Shown here: one piece after another, positions 46,169 through 56,285 of the stretch
How the letters are laid out: each line of letters begins with the position of its first letter
Position numbering within the stretch: the first letter of the stretch is position 1
Origin: Candidatus Kaistia colombiensis
Lineage (GTDB): Bacteria; Pseudomonadota; Alphaproteobacteria; Rhizobiales; Kaistiaceae
Assembly (NCBI GenBank): GCA_029203105.1
Contig: CP119318.1
Coordinates: forward strand, 449,001-513,000
Reading direction: 5' to 3'
Length of the DNA: 64,000 bases
The notes under the pieces: generated by a model
The model's database searches: none
Seen by the model: only the letters and a program-made list of their open reading frames with translations
Told to the model about the DNA's origin: nothing
Program-made: the position numbers and the translations under genes

Positions 46169-46789
46169 ATGAGCCAAATCGCAAGCCTGCTCTCCGCGAC
46201 CGATCTGGCCGTAAGTCGCGGCGGCCGCACCATTTTCGCGCAAATCACCTTCGCCGTCGCCTCGCGGGAGGTCCTCGCCATCAAGGGCGCCAACGGAGCC
46301 GGCAAATCAACCCTGCTGCGCGCCGTAGCCGGCCTGCTGCCGCTCGCCGCCGGCAGCCTCCGCTTCGAGGCCGCGCGCAACAGCGACGCCGGCATCGGCG
46401 AGAACGCTCATTATTTCGGTCACTTGGACGGTCTGAAACCCGCGCTGAGCGTGCGCGACAACCTGGCACTCTGGACACGCGTCGCCGGCGAGCCGGGACT
46501 TTCGACGCTGGAGGCGCTGGAGCAGGTCGAGCTCGATCATCTCGACGATTTGCCAGCCGGCTATCTTTCCGCCGGCCAGCGTCGTCGCGCCAGCCTCGCC
46601 CGCCTGCTCGTCGTGCGCCGGCCGATCTGGTTGCTCGACGAACCAACTTCGGCGCTCGATGCCCGCTCGGAGGAAACGTTCGGCGCGCTGCTGGCCGGGC
46701 ATCTCGCCGGCGGCGGCCTTGCGCTGGCCGCGACACATCGTCCCCTCCCCGTCGCAAGCCACGCGACGCTCGCCCTCGGTGCGGCATGA
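46169..46789 (+). CDS. ccmA: Heme ABC exporter ATP-binding protein CcmA
   Basis: ATPase of the CcmABCD heme-handling system for c-type cytochrome maturation. It has 206 residues with Walker A IKGANGAGKSTLLRAVAGLL near residues 38-57, signature AGYLSAGQRRRASLARLLVV near 130 (Q-linker type), and Walker B IWLLDEPTSALDARS near 150. HYFGHLDGLKPALSVRDNLA is the CcmA-specific stretch. Its stop overlaps ccmB by four bases. It is divergent from acnA, 293 bases away; that gap holds a TATAAT at 46056-46061 with no good -35. Confidence 0.93.
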   Translation: MSQIASLLSATDLAVSRGGRTIFAQITFAVASREVLAIKGANGAGKSTLLRAVAGLLPLAAGSLRFEAARNSDAGIGENAHYFGHLDGLKPALSVRDNLALWTRVAGEPGLSTLEALEQVELDHLDDLPAGYLSAGQRRRASLARLLVVRRPIWLLDEPTSALDARSEETFGALLAGHLAGGGLALAATHRPLPVASHATLALGAA

Positions 46790-47457
46790 CCGGCTTCTTT
46801 TTCGCCCTGATCGGCCGGACGGTGCGGCTGTCGCTCGGCGCCGGCGGTGGCGCCTTTGTCGGGCTGATCTTCTTCCTGTCGGTCGTCGCCGTGGTGCCGT
46901 TCGGCGTCGGGCCGGACATGAAGCTGCTCGCCCGCATCGGCCCGGCCATGCTCTGGATCGCCGCCCTGCTCGCCACCCTGCTCGGGCTCGACCGGTTGTT
47001 CCAGGACGACCGCGACGACGGCAGCCTCGACCAGTTTGTCCTCTCCGGCCTGCCGCTGGAACTCATCGTGCTCGCCAAGGCGGTCGGCCACTGGCTGGCG
47101 ACCGGCCTGCCGCTGGTGCTGGGCGCCCCGGTGTTCGGCCTCATCCTCGGCATGGAGGGTCGGGCGATCGCACTCGTGACGCTGACGCTGCTGATCGGCA
47201 CGCCGGCGCTGATCTTCATCGGCGCGATCGGCGCCGCCCTGATCACGGCGCTGCGCCGTGGCGGCCTGCTGGTCGCGATCCTGGTGCTGCCTTTCACCAT
47301 TCCGGTGCTGATCTTCGGCGTCAGCACCATCACGGCGGTGACGACGACCGGCATGCCGGTGCTGAACCCGTTGCTGATCCTCGTCGCGCTGACCATGGCC
47401 AGCGCCGTGATCGGCCCCGTCGCCGGCGCCGCGGCGCTGCGGGCCGGGATGGATTAG
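46786..47457 (+). CDS. ccmB: Heme exporter protein CcmB
   Basis: Integral membrane partner of CcmA, 223 residues with six hydrophobic segments. MTGFFFALIGRTVRLSLGAG, FFLSVVAVVPFGVGPDMKLL, ATLLGLDRLFQDDRDDGSLD and QFVLSGLPLELIVLAKAVGH are typical CcmB features. It is translationally coupled to ccmA. The usual next genes ccmC, ccmD and ccmG are absent: a palindromic repeat (47491) and the convergent purH follow, so the rest of the system must be elsewhere in the genome. Confidence 0.93.
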   Translation: MTGFFFALIGRTVRLSLGAGGGAFVGLIFFLSVVAVVPFGVGPDMKLLARIGPAMLWIAALLATLLGLDRLFQDDRDDGSLDQFVLSGLPLELIVLAKAVGHWLATGLPLVLGAPVFGLILGMEGRAIALVTLTLLIGTPALIFIGAIGAALITALRRGGLLVAILVLPFTIPVLIFGVSTITAVTTTGMPVLNPLLILVALTMASAVIGPVAGAAALRAGMD

Positions 47458-47490
47458 GCGTTTGCTAGCTCCGGACGGGAGAGACCCTTT

Positions 47491-47623
47491 ACCTCTCCCT
47501 GAGGGAGAGGTCGGAGCGAAGCTCCGGGTGAGGGTTTAGGGAACAGGGACCGAGCCAATCTGGCGAGTCCGTAAACCCTCACCCGCCGGCCTACGGCCGT
47601 CGACCTCTCCCTCAGGGAGAGGT
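47491..47623. repeat. Palindromic intergenic repeat, copy 3 of 3 (inverted)
   Basis: The same element as at 5448 and 31298 but in reverse orientation and slightly longer (133 bp). The arms ACCTCTCCCT/AGGGAGAGGT are perfect; the GGAGCGAAGCTCC hairpin now follows the left arm, and GCCGGCCTACGGCCG precedes the right arm. It lies between ccmB and the convergent purH, where ccmC would be expected. Confidence 0.88.
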
Positions 47624-47652
47624 GAAGAGCAGCGCCTCACCACATCAAAACG

Positions 47653-47679
47653 AAAAGCGCGGCCCGGAGGCCGCGCTTT
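47653..47679 (-). terminator. Intrinsic terminator after purH
   Basis: Stem GCGCGGCC / GGCCGCGC with a four-base loop, extended by AAA/TTT; on the minus strand it is followed by TTTTCGTTTT. It lies 25 bases after the purH stop codon. Confidence 0.85.
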
Positions 47680-47704
47680 CAGAATGCGAAAAAGCTCCAA
47701 CCGC

Positions 47705-49321
47705 TCAGTGGCGGAAGTGGCGCATGCCGGTAAAGACCATGGCGAGGCCGGCTTCGTCGGCGGCGGCGATCACCAGATCGTCGCGCATCGAGCCGCCCGG
47801 CTGGATCACCGCCGTGGCGCCCGCCTCGGCCGCGGCCAGCAGGCCATCGGCGAAAGGGAAGAAGGCGTCGGACGCGACGACCGAACCCTTGGCGAGCGTT
47901 TCCGGCAGACCGGCCGTGCGGGCGGCGTCAGCCGCCTTCTTGGCGGCGATGGTCGAGGAATCGACACGGCTCATCTGGCCGGCGCCGACGCCGACCGTGG
48001 CGCCGTCCTTCACATAGACGATGGCGTTCGACTTGACGTGCTTGGCGACACGGAAGGCGAAGACGAGGTCGTCGAGCTCCGCCTCGGTCGGCGCGCGCTT
48101 GGTGACGACCTTGAGATCCGACTTGCTGATCCGGCCGGCGTCGCGATCCTGCACCAGCAACCCGCCGGCGACCGTCTTGACCGTCGTGCCCTTGGCCGCC
48201 GGATCCGGCAGGCCGCCGGTAACCAGCAGGCGCAGGTTCTTCTTGGCGGCGACGATGGCGATCGCCTCGTCGGTGGCGTCGGGAGCGATGATCACCTCGG
48301 TGAAGATCTCGACGATCTTCTTCGCCGCATCGGCGTCGAGCGTGCGGTTCAGCGCGACGATGCCGCCAAAGGCCGAGACCGGGTCGCAGCGCAGCGCCTT
48401 GTCATAGGCCTCCGCCAGCGTGGCCCCGGTGGCGACGCCGCAGGGATTGGCGTGCTTGATGATGGCGACGGCCGCCGTCTCGGCCGGGTCGAACTCGGCG
48501 ACCAGCTCGAAAGCCGCGTCGGTGTCGTTGATGTTGTTGTAGGAGAGCTGCTTGCCCTGCAGCTGCTTCGCCGTCGAGACGCCGGGGCGGACCTCGCCCG
48601 AGGCGTAGAAGGCCGCCTGCTGATGCGGGTTCTCGCCATAGCGCATGACTTCACGCAGAGAGCCGCCGAATGAGCGCCATGCCGGCGCCGGCTCCTCCAG
48701 CACGCGCGCGAACCAACCGGAGACGGCCGCGTCGTAAGCCGCCGTGCGGGCGAACGCCTTGGCGGCGAGGCGCTTGCGGAAGTCGAGCGGGGTCGAGCCG
48801 GCATTCGCGTCGAGCGTCTCGAGGACGGAGGCGTAGTCGGCCGGATCAACGACCATCGCGACGAAGCCGTGGTTCTTGGCGGCGGCGCGCGTCATCGCCG
48901 GGCCGCCAATGTCGATGTTCTCGACGGCGGTGGCATAGTCCTCGGTCGCGGCGATCGTCTTCTCGAACGGATAGAGGTTGACCGCGACGAGGTCGAAGCC
49001 CTCGATGCCGTGCTCTTCCATCTCGGCCGCGTGAACGGGATCGTTGCGTATGCCGAGCAGGCCGCCATGGATCTTCGGGTGCAGCGTCTTGACCCGGCCG
49101 CCGAGGATCTCGGGAAAGCCGATCACATCGGCGACGTTGGTGGCCGGCAGGCCGGCGTCAATCAGCGCCTTGCAGGTCGAACCGGTGGCGACGAGGGCGA
49201 CGCCGCGCTGATGCAGCGCACGGGCGAAGTCGATCAGGCCAGTGGAGTCCGACACCGAAAAGAGCGCGCGCTTCATCGGAACGAGTTCGGGAAGGGCGAC
49301 CTTTGACGGCGGTACGGCCAT
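47705..49321 (-). CDS. purH: Bifunctional AICAR transformylase / IMP cyclohydrolase
   Basis: Last two steps of purine synthesis to IMP. It has 538 residues from the ATG at 49321 (MAVPPSKVALPELVPMKRAL). The N-terminal cyclohydrolase domain shows ALFSVSDSTGLIDFARAL, GGRVKTLHPKIHGGLL and NIDIGGPAMTRAAAKNH; the C-terminal transformylase shows LREVMRYGENPHQQAAFY, the catalytic Lys-His in AVAIIKHANPCGVA, SAFGGIVALNR and AFFPFADGLLAAAEAGATAV. It is the last gene behind htpX-rsmB-heparinase and ends at a strong terminator. Confidence 0.96.
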   Translation of the reverse strand: MAVPPSKVALPELVPMKRALFSVSDSTGLIDFARALHQRGVALVATGSTCKALIDAGLPATNVADVIGFPEILGGRVKTLHPKIHGGLLGIRNDPVHAAEMEEHGIEGFDLVAVNLYPFEKTIAATEDYATAVENIDIGGPAMTRAAAKNHGFVAMVVDPADYASVLETLDANAGSTPLDFRKRLAAKAFARTAAYDAAVSGWFARVLEEPAPAWRSFGGSLREVMRYGENPHQQAAFYASGEVRPGVSTAKQLQGKQLSYNNINDTDAAFELVAEFDPAETAAVAIIKHANPCGVATGATLAEAYDKALRCDPVSAFGGIVALNRTLDADAAKKIVEIFTEVIIAPDATDEAIAIVAAKKNLRLLVTGGLPDPAAKGTTVKTVAGGLLVQDRDAGRISKSDLKVVTKRAPTEAELDDLVFAFRVAKHVKSNAIVYVKDGATVGVGAGQMSRVDSSTIAAKKAADAARTAGLPETLAKGSVVASDAFFPFADGLLAAAEAGATAVIQPGGSMRDDLVIAAADEAGLAMVFTGMRHFRH

Positions 49322-49390
49322 GGAGTCCTCGCGGGTTTCGATAAGTGAAGGCCCGCGCGATAGCACGTTTTTCCGCAGGATGCAGCCGCT

Positions 49391-51154
49391 TTACGCGCCG
49401 AGCGGCAGATCGTCGCCGAGATCGTCATGGTGGCGCATCCGCCCGCCGGGCTCGACGACCCGATGCAGGATCCATTCGACCGAGGCCTGATGCAGCGCGC
49501 GTCCGTAGACGACGATCTGCTCGGTGCGCCGGCTGCCGCGAATATCGGAGAGGCGAATGCTCTCCTCGAGCAGCACTTCGAGTTCCGGCGTCTCGAACTG
49601 CCAGGCGGAGCCATCCGGCAGGGCCAGGAAGACGGCATGACCATTGTTGATGCGCGTCGCCTCGACGGCGGGATGCAGGTGGAAACGCAGCGCGAAGGCG
49701 TCGCGGCCGCCGCGCGCGATGGTATTGCCGCTCGGCGTCGTGAACGAATCGACTCCGTCAATCCGGTCGCCATAAGCGGACAGCACCAAGCTGCGCTCAT
49801 GCCGGATGCCGAAGCGCGCGACATAGCCGTCATGGGCGGCGGTCAGGATCGTTTCACTGCGATTGTCCTGACGCGAAACTTCGACGCCGGTCGGGCCGGA
49901 CAGGATCACCTCGCCCAGCTTGTCGGCGAGGTAGGTGCCATTCAGGAAACGGCAGGACGAGGAATCGTTCAGCGTCACGGTCGAGTGCGCCGCCGTCGTC
50001 CGGGCCATCCGGCGCAGCGCCGTGGCGCCCGGTCCGGGCACGCCGCAATTGACGATCAAGGGCTGGCGGCCGGAACTCATCTCGAAAGAGAGACAGCCGG
50101 CATGCGCATCGAGCGACAGCACCGGCCGCGGTGGCGGACCGGTGTCGACCAGCACGACCGTGTCGCCGCCCTCGAGCCGCTGATAGCCGACATAGGGCGC
50201 GTTCCTGGACGGCGCGCCGCGCGCATCGTCATAGGCGAGCACGGTGGCGAGCAGGCCGAGCTGGGTTTCACCCATGCCGTTGAACTTGGCGAACGAGCCG
50301 TCGCCATGCCGGAAGAAGCGCAGCATCGGCATCATCCGGTCGATGGCGCCGAGCAGGACGGCGGAGGGCTGCTGGCCTCGGGCGGTAAAGGCCTGGCGAA
50401 GCGGCAGCAGATCGACGAGGATTTCGAGTACCGTGCCCGGATTGCGGCCGACATGGCCGCCATCCGGCAGGATCTGCCGGGCCAGTTCCTGGTCGAGCCA
50501 GCGCGACGCCTGGCGCACGAGGCGCGGCTGATCCGAGAGCGACAGGCCGGCAGCGGCAAGCGCCATCGCCACGCGCAGCCGCGGCAGGCCGGGGCGGACG
50601 TCGCGCGCCACCCGGCGCAGGTGGCGCACCTGCTTGGTCAAGGAGCGCATGAAGCGGCGATAGAAACCGTGGTCACAGCCTTCGAGCACCAGCGGCGTCT
50701 GCGCCAGCCAGGACAGGATCCGCCGCGCCATGACGTCGGGATCGCGCGCAACGGGATCGTGGCTCTTCTGGAAGCGGATCCATTCGTCGAGCAGCGCCCG
50801 CGCATTGGAGCGCGAGACGGCGAGATCGGAGGCGCGCAGATGGCGCAGCCAGCCGAAGCTGTGCAGCCGCTCGGCCCAGGCGCGCGACGGCGCCTCGATC
50901 TCGAACACCGAGAAGCCGGCGACGTCGACGACCTCGCCGGCGAAGACGAAACGGCCCGCATAGATGTCGTTGGCGATGGTGGGGTCGGCCGTCCGGAGAT
51001 CGGTCGGCGCGATCAGCAGCCGCTCGGGCACCTGACCGGAATATTTCCACCGATAGAGCGGACTGGCGTGGAACGCATAGCGCGCGCGTCGCCACGCGGA
51101 CGCGAGTGCGAAGCGGACGAGCCGACCCCGACCGGATCCTGCTCCGAACGCCAT
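49391..51154 (-). CDS. Heparinase II/III family protein
   Basis: A putative polysaccharide lyase-like protein of 587 residues from the ATG at 51154 (MAFGAGSGRGRLVRFALASA). The N-terminal alpha/alpha-toroid half carries RWKYSGQVPERLL, AQTPLVLEGCDHGFYRRFMR and ILPDGGHVGRNPGTVLEILV; the C-terminal beta-sandwich half carries RTTAAHSTVTLNDSSSCRF and FALRFHLHPAVEATR, as in the Heparinase_II_III domain. No signal peptide is evident. Hyphomicrobiales keep this gene between rsmB and purH. The substrate is unknown; an envelope or capsule glycan is possible. Confidence 0.88.
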   Translation of the reverse strand: MAFGAGSGRGRLVRFALASAWRRARYAFHASPLYRWKYSGQVPERLLIAPTDLRTADPTIANDIYAGRFVFAGEVVDVAGFSVFEIEAPSRAWAERLHSFGWLRHLRASDLAVSRSNARALLDEWIRFQKSHDPVARDPDVMARRILSWLAQTPLVLEGCDHGFYRRFMRSLTKQVRHLRRVARDVRPGLPRLRVAMALAAAGLSLSDQPRLVRQASRWLDQELARQILPDGGHVGRNPGTVLEILVDLLPLRQAFTARGQQPSAVLLGAIDRMMPMLRFFRHGDGSFAKFNGMGETQLGLLATVLAYDDARGAPSRNAPYVGYQRLEGGDTVVLVDTGPPPRPVLSLDAHAGCLSFEMSSGRQPLIVNCGVPGPGATALRRMARTTAAHSTVTLNDSSSCRFLNGTYLADKLGEVILSGPTGVEVSRQDNRSETILTAAHDGYVARFGIRHERSLVLSAYGDRIDGVDSFTTPSGNTIARGGRDAFALRFHLHPAVEATRINNGHAVFLALPDGSAWQFETPELEVLLEESIRLSDIRGSRRTEQIVVYGRALHQASVEWILHRVVEPGGRMRHHDDLGDDLPLGA

Positions 51155-51285
51155 ACTCTCTCGCTCCCTCATCTACTGCTGAATTCGTGCTGACCCGATT
51201 ATCGAAGGCTCGAAACGAATCAGTCGGCCGGCGATTCGAGCAATCTAATTGCGGTTCAGCTCAAATTGAAACCGTTTCCCGGCGC

Positions 51286-52650
51286 CTAGAGGCGCCGGAA
51301 GCGGGCAGCGAAGAAGCCATCGAGGCCGGAAAGCCGCGGCTCGGCATTCGGCAGGTCGGATGGCAGCGTGCGCAGGAAGCCGTCGCGGCAGATCGCTTCG
51401 ATGCCGCCGACCTCTTCCGGCCGGATCGGCTCCAAAACCAACGGTAGGCTGGCGAGAGCCAGCGCAACCTGGTCCTCACCCTCGGCCTTTTCCAGCGAGC
51501 AGGTGCAATAGACCAGCGTTCCGCCGGAGACGAGCATCGAGGTGGCGCGCGCCAGCAGCGACGCTTGCAGATTGGCGAGCGCCTTGATGTCGCCCGGCCG
51601 CTTCAGCACGGCGACGTCGGGGTGGCGGCGGATCGTGCCGGTTGCCGAACACGGCGCATCGAGCAGGATCGCGTCGAACAGCCGGTTCGGCTGCCAGGTT
51701 TCGACATCGGCGGCGATCGTCCCGATCTGCAGCTTCAGGCGCGACAGATTTTCGCGCACCCGCTGCAGGCGGCCCTCGTTGATGTCGACGGCCATGACCT
51801 TGGCGCCGGCAGCCGCGAGCTGCGCCGTCTTGCCGCCAGGAGCGGCACAGAGATCGGCGACGTCGAGCCCCTCGACATTGCCGAGCAGCTTTGCCGGCAG
51901 TGCCGCGGCGGCGTCCTGCACCCACCACTGGCCCTCGGCGAAGCCTTCCAGTGCGTCAATCGGTCCGTGGGGAATGAGGCGCACGCTGCCTGTCGGCAGC
52001 ACGATGCCGCCGAGCTTTTCCGCCCACCCCTCGGGATCGGACTTCACCGAAAGGTCGAGCGACGGCTCCAGCAGGTGGGCGGCCGCGATCGCCTCGGTGG
52101 TGGCAGCGCCATAGTCCTTCACCCAACGCTCGTAGAGCCAGTCGGGAACGTTGAGGCGCACCTCGTCCTGCGAGGCGAGGATGGCGTCGCGCTGCTCGGT
52201 CAGGCGCCGCAATACGGCGTTGACGAGGCCCTTGAAATGGCGGGCGTCGCGATCGGCCTCGGCGGTCTCGACCGCAATCGAAACGGCGGCGTGGTCGGGC
52301 ACGTCCATGAACAGGATCTGCGCCGCGGCGACATGCAGGATCGCCGGCAGCGGACCGGACTTGCGCGGCAGCGCCTTGTCGAGGAAACGGCCAAGCGCAT
52401 CATCAATCTGGCCACGACGGCGCAGCGCGATGCCGAGGATGGCGCGCGCCAGGCCGCGCTCGCGCGGATCGAGCGTCTCGAACGGGCCGTCGGTGGCATC
52501 GATGGCGCTGTCGAGCGGACGATGATCGACGAGAACCGCCATCAGCGCGGTGGTCGCGGCGAGACGGGCGGCGACGCCCGGCGCGAGGCGGGGCGCACGC
52601 GGTGCGTTGCGGGACGGACGCTTGCCGGCAGGCGTTGTCTTCTTGCTCAA
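51286..52650 (-). CDS. RsmB/NOP-family RNA m5C methyltransferase
   Basis: A 16S rRNA cytosine-5 methyltransferase-type enzyme of 454 residues. The N-terminal NusB-like domain (ALMAVLVDHRPLDSAID to AVLRRL) leads into a Rossmann domain with SAM motif VADLCAAPGGKTAQLAAAGA, catalytic motif IV ILLDAPCSATGTIRRHPD and motif VI TLVYCTCSLEKAEGEDQV (two Cys). I choose the TTG at 52650 (gives MSKKTTPAGKRPS), which overlaps the htpX stop as TTGA, a coupled start. The stop codon lies inside an eight-base-pair GGCGCC-rich hairpin (51279-51298). Confidence 0.9.
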   Translation of the reverse strand: MSKKTTPAGKRPSRNAPRAPRLAPGVAARLAATTALMAVLVDHRPLDSAIDATDGPFETLDPRERGLARAILGIALRRRGQIDDALGRFLDKALPRKSGPLPAILHVAAAQILFMDVPDHAAVSIAVETAEADRDARHFKGLVNAVLRRLTEQRDAILASQDEVRLNVPDWLYERWVKDYGAATTEAIAAAHLLEPSLDLSVKSDPEGWAEKLGGIVLPTGSVRLIPHGPIDALEGFAEGQWWVQDAAAALPAKLLGNVEGLDVADLCAAPGGKTAQLAAAGAKVMAVDINEGRLQRVRENLSRLKLQIGTIAADVETWQPNRLFDAILLDAPCSATGTIRRHPDVAVLKRPGDIKALANLQASLLARATSMLVSGGTLVYCTCSLEKAEGEDQVALALASLPLVLEPIRPEEVGGIEAICRDGFLRTLPSDLPNAEPRLSGLDGFFAARFRRL

Positions 52651-53655
52651 CCCCACGGCCCCCGGCCGGAGGAACTGGAACCCGAATTGCCGTTGCCCCA
52701 CGGCCCGCGCGGCTTGTCGGCCGCGGGACGGCTGGAACGGAAACCGCCCGGCAGGTTGACGCTCCGACCCGCGCCGGCGGTCGGACCGAAGCCCGCAGCC
52801 TGGCCGCCGGACTCGGCTTCCATCGCCATCAGCGCCGCGATCCGGTTTTCGGTGTCGGGATGAGTAGAAAAGAGATTGTCCATGCGCTGCCCGGATAGCG
52901 GATTGATGATGAAGAGATGCGCGGAGGCCGGATTGGCCTCGGCAGTCTCGTTGGGGATCTCGTGCGCCCCGCGCGCGATCTTGGCAAGGGCTGTCGCAAG
53001 CGAACGGGGCGAGCCGCAGATCTCGGCGCCCATGCGATCGGCCGCATATTCGCGCGTCCGGCTTACCGCCATCTGCACCAGCATGGCGGCCATGGGCGCG
53101 ACGATCATCATGACGATCGTCCCGATCAGCCCGATGCCACCGCCCTCGCGGTTGCGATTGCCGCCAAACAGGAAGGCGAAGTTCGCCAGCATCGAGATGG
53201 CGCCGGCCAGCGTCGCCGTGATGGTCATGGTCAGCGTGTCGTGATGCTTCACATGCGCCAGTTCATGCGCCATCACGCCGGCGATCTCGTCGCGAGAGAG
53301 CGCCTGAAGCAGGCCGGTCGACGCGGCAACGGCGGCGTTCTGCGGATTGCGGCCGGTCGCGAAGGCGTTGGGCTGGGCGGAATCGATCACGTAGACTTTC
53401 GGCATGGGAAGGTTGGCGCGCTGCGCCAGCTGCCGGACGATGCCGTAATACTCCGGCGCGCTGCGTTCGTCGACCTCATGGGCGCCGTACATCGACAGCA
53501 CCATCTTGTCGGAGTTCCAGTAGCTGAAGACGTTCATGCCGGCGGCGATGACAAAGGCGATCATCATGCCGCTCGATCCGCCGATCAGGATAGCCGATGC
53601 CCATGAAAAGGGCGGTAAGGGCCGCGATCAGCATGGCCGTGCGCATGATGTTCAT
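52647..53655 (-). CDS. htpX: Protease HtpX, apparent single-base frameshift
   Basis: Membrane zinc metalloprotease (M48) in quality control of membrane proteins; about 335 residues when corrected. The N-terminus MNIMRTAMLIAALTALFMGI from the ATG at 53655 is in a different frame from the remainder, GGSSGMMIAFVIAAGMNVFS onward, because of one extra base near 53588 (coding CC where CTG is expected). Two N-terminal helices, the zinc motif VMAHELAHVKHHD near residue 140, two further helices, and EYAADRMGA with the third ligand Glu are present. A Gly/Ser-rich tail ends the protein. The break is probably a sequence error. Confidence 0.9.
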
Positions 53656-53740
53656 CGGTTGCTCCAGGAGTTACTCCGAGGGTGGCGCGCGAGACGGCGC
53701 GTTGCAGCGGCCCGCAGGTTCGACCTATATGATGGGAGGG

Positions 53741-53756
53741 TGCAGGTCGACCTGCA
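53741..53756. promoter_or_regulatory. 16-bp palindrome in the htpX/SdhAF4 divergent region
   Basis: TGCAGGTCGACCTGCA, a perfect palindrome, with a related GCAGGTTCGACCT at 53714-53726 on the other side of a CTATATGAT -10-like element. Two similar repeats bracketing a promoter suggest an operator. No known regulator is assigned. Confidence 0.35.
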
Positions 53757-53829
53757 AGCTGCGGCTTGGGTCGTGGCGGCGGGAAACCGTGCCGTTTGCA
53801 CCCCTGGCATCCCATTCCGCGAGGCCCCG

Positions 53830-54027
53830 ATGAGCGACGAACCCGAAACCGCCCTGCCGTCCCGCCCGCTCAGCGAAGCCGCCCGCCGCGCCCTGGCCGA
53901 GGCGGAAGCCCGCCGGGCCGAGATCGACGCCGCCGCCCGACGCCCGCGCGAAATCCTCGGCCGTTCCGGCCCGGAGCCGATCCGCTATGGCGATTGGGAG
54001 AACAAGGGCATCGCCAGCGACTTTTGA
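53830..54027 (+). CDS. Succinate dehydrogenase assembly factor 4 (DUF1674)
   Basis: A 65-residue protein of the SdhAF4/DUF1674 family. The variable N-terminal half is Ala/Arg/Glu-rich and helical (SEAARRALAEAEARRAEIDA); the conserved C-terminus GPEPIRYGDWENKGIASDF is the family signature. Mitochondrial and bacterial SdhAF4 bind flavinylated SdhA and assist SdhA-SdhB assembly. It starts at ATG 53830 and is complete. It is divergent from htpX and about 27 kb from sdhCDAB here, so it is not part of that operon. Confidence 0.9.
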   Translation: MSDEPETALPSRPLSEAARRALAEAEARRAEIDAAARRPREILGRSGPEPIRYGDWENKGIASDF

Positions 54028-54066
54028 GGGCCAGGGCTGACGGCAAAGCCCGTCATCGCCCAAGCT

Positions 54067-54206
54067 CCGTCATCCCGGACGCAGCAAAGCGGAGATCCGG
54101 GATCCATGCCTCCACTGCCTGAGGCAGTTGGCGCGATAACGGACCGATACCGAACTATGGGCGCAGCTGTGGAGGGATGGATCCCGGGTCAAGTCCGGGA
54201 TGACGG
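54067..54206. repeat. REP-like palindromic repeat, second family
   Basis: About 140 bp bounded by inverted CCGTCATCCCGGAC (54067-54080) and GTCCGGGATGACGG (54193-54206), with inner GATCCGGGATCCATG and GGATGGATCCCGGG segments. Repeats of this consensus are very common in intergenic DNA of Hyphomicrobiales. It lies between the convergent SdhAF4 gene and acs and contains no gene. Confidence 0.75.
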
Positions 54207-54252
54207 CACGGGTGTGACTCGAGTCGAGCCAGTCTGGATGGCGACGGCATCA

Positions 54253-54278
54253 AAGAGAGGCCGGCTACTGAGCCGGCC
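54253..54278 (-). terminator. Intrinsic terminator after acs
   Basis: Stem GGCCGGCT / AGCCGGCC with a four-base loop; on the minus strand it is followed by TCTTTGATG. It lies about 12 bases after the acs stop codon. The T-tract is moderate. Confidence 0.65.
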
Positions 54279-54290
54279 CCTCCGATCGAC

Positions 54291-56229
<1,939 letters not shown>

Positions 56230-56285
56230 CTTCATTCCTCCCTGGCAGCCCCGCTTGTGGCGAAGCACACCTTCATGCGGCGGCA

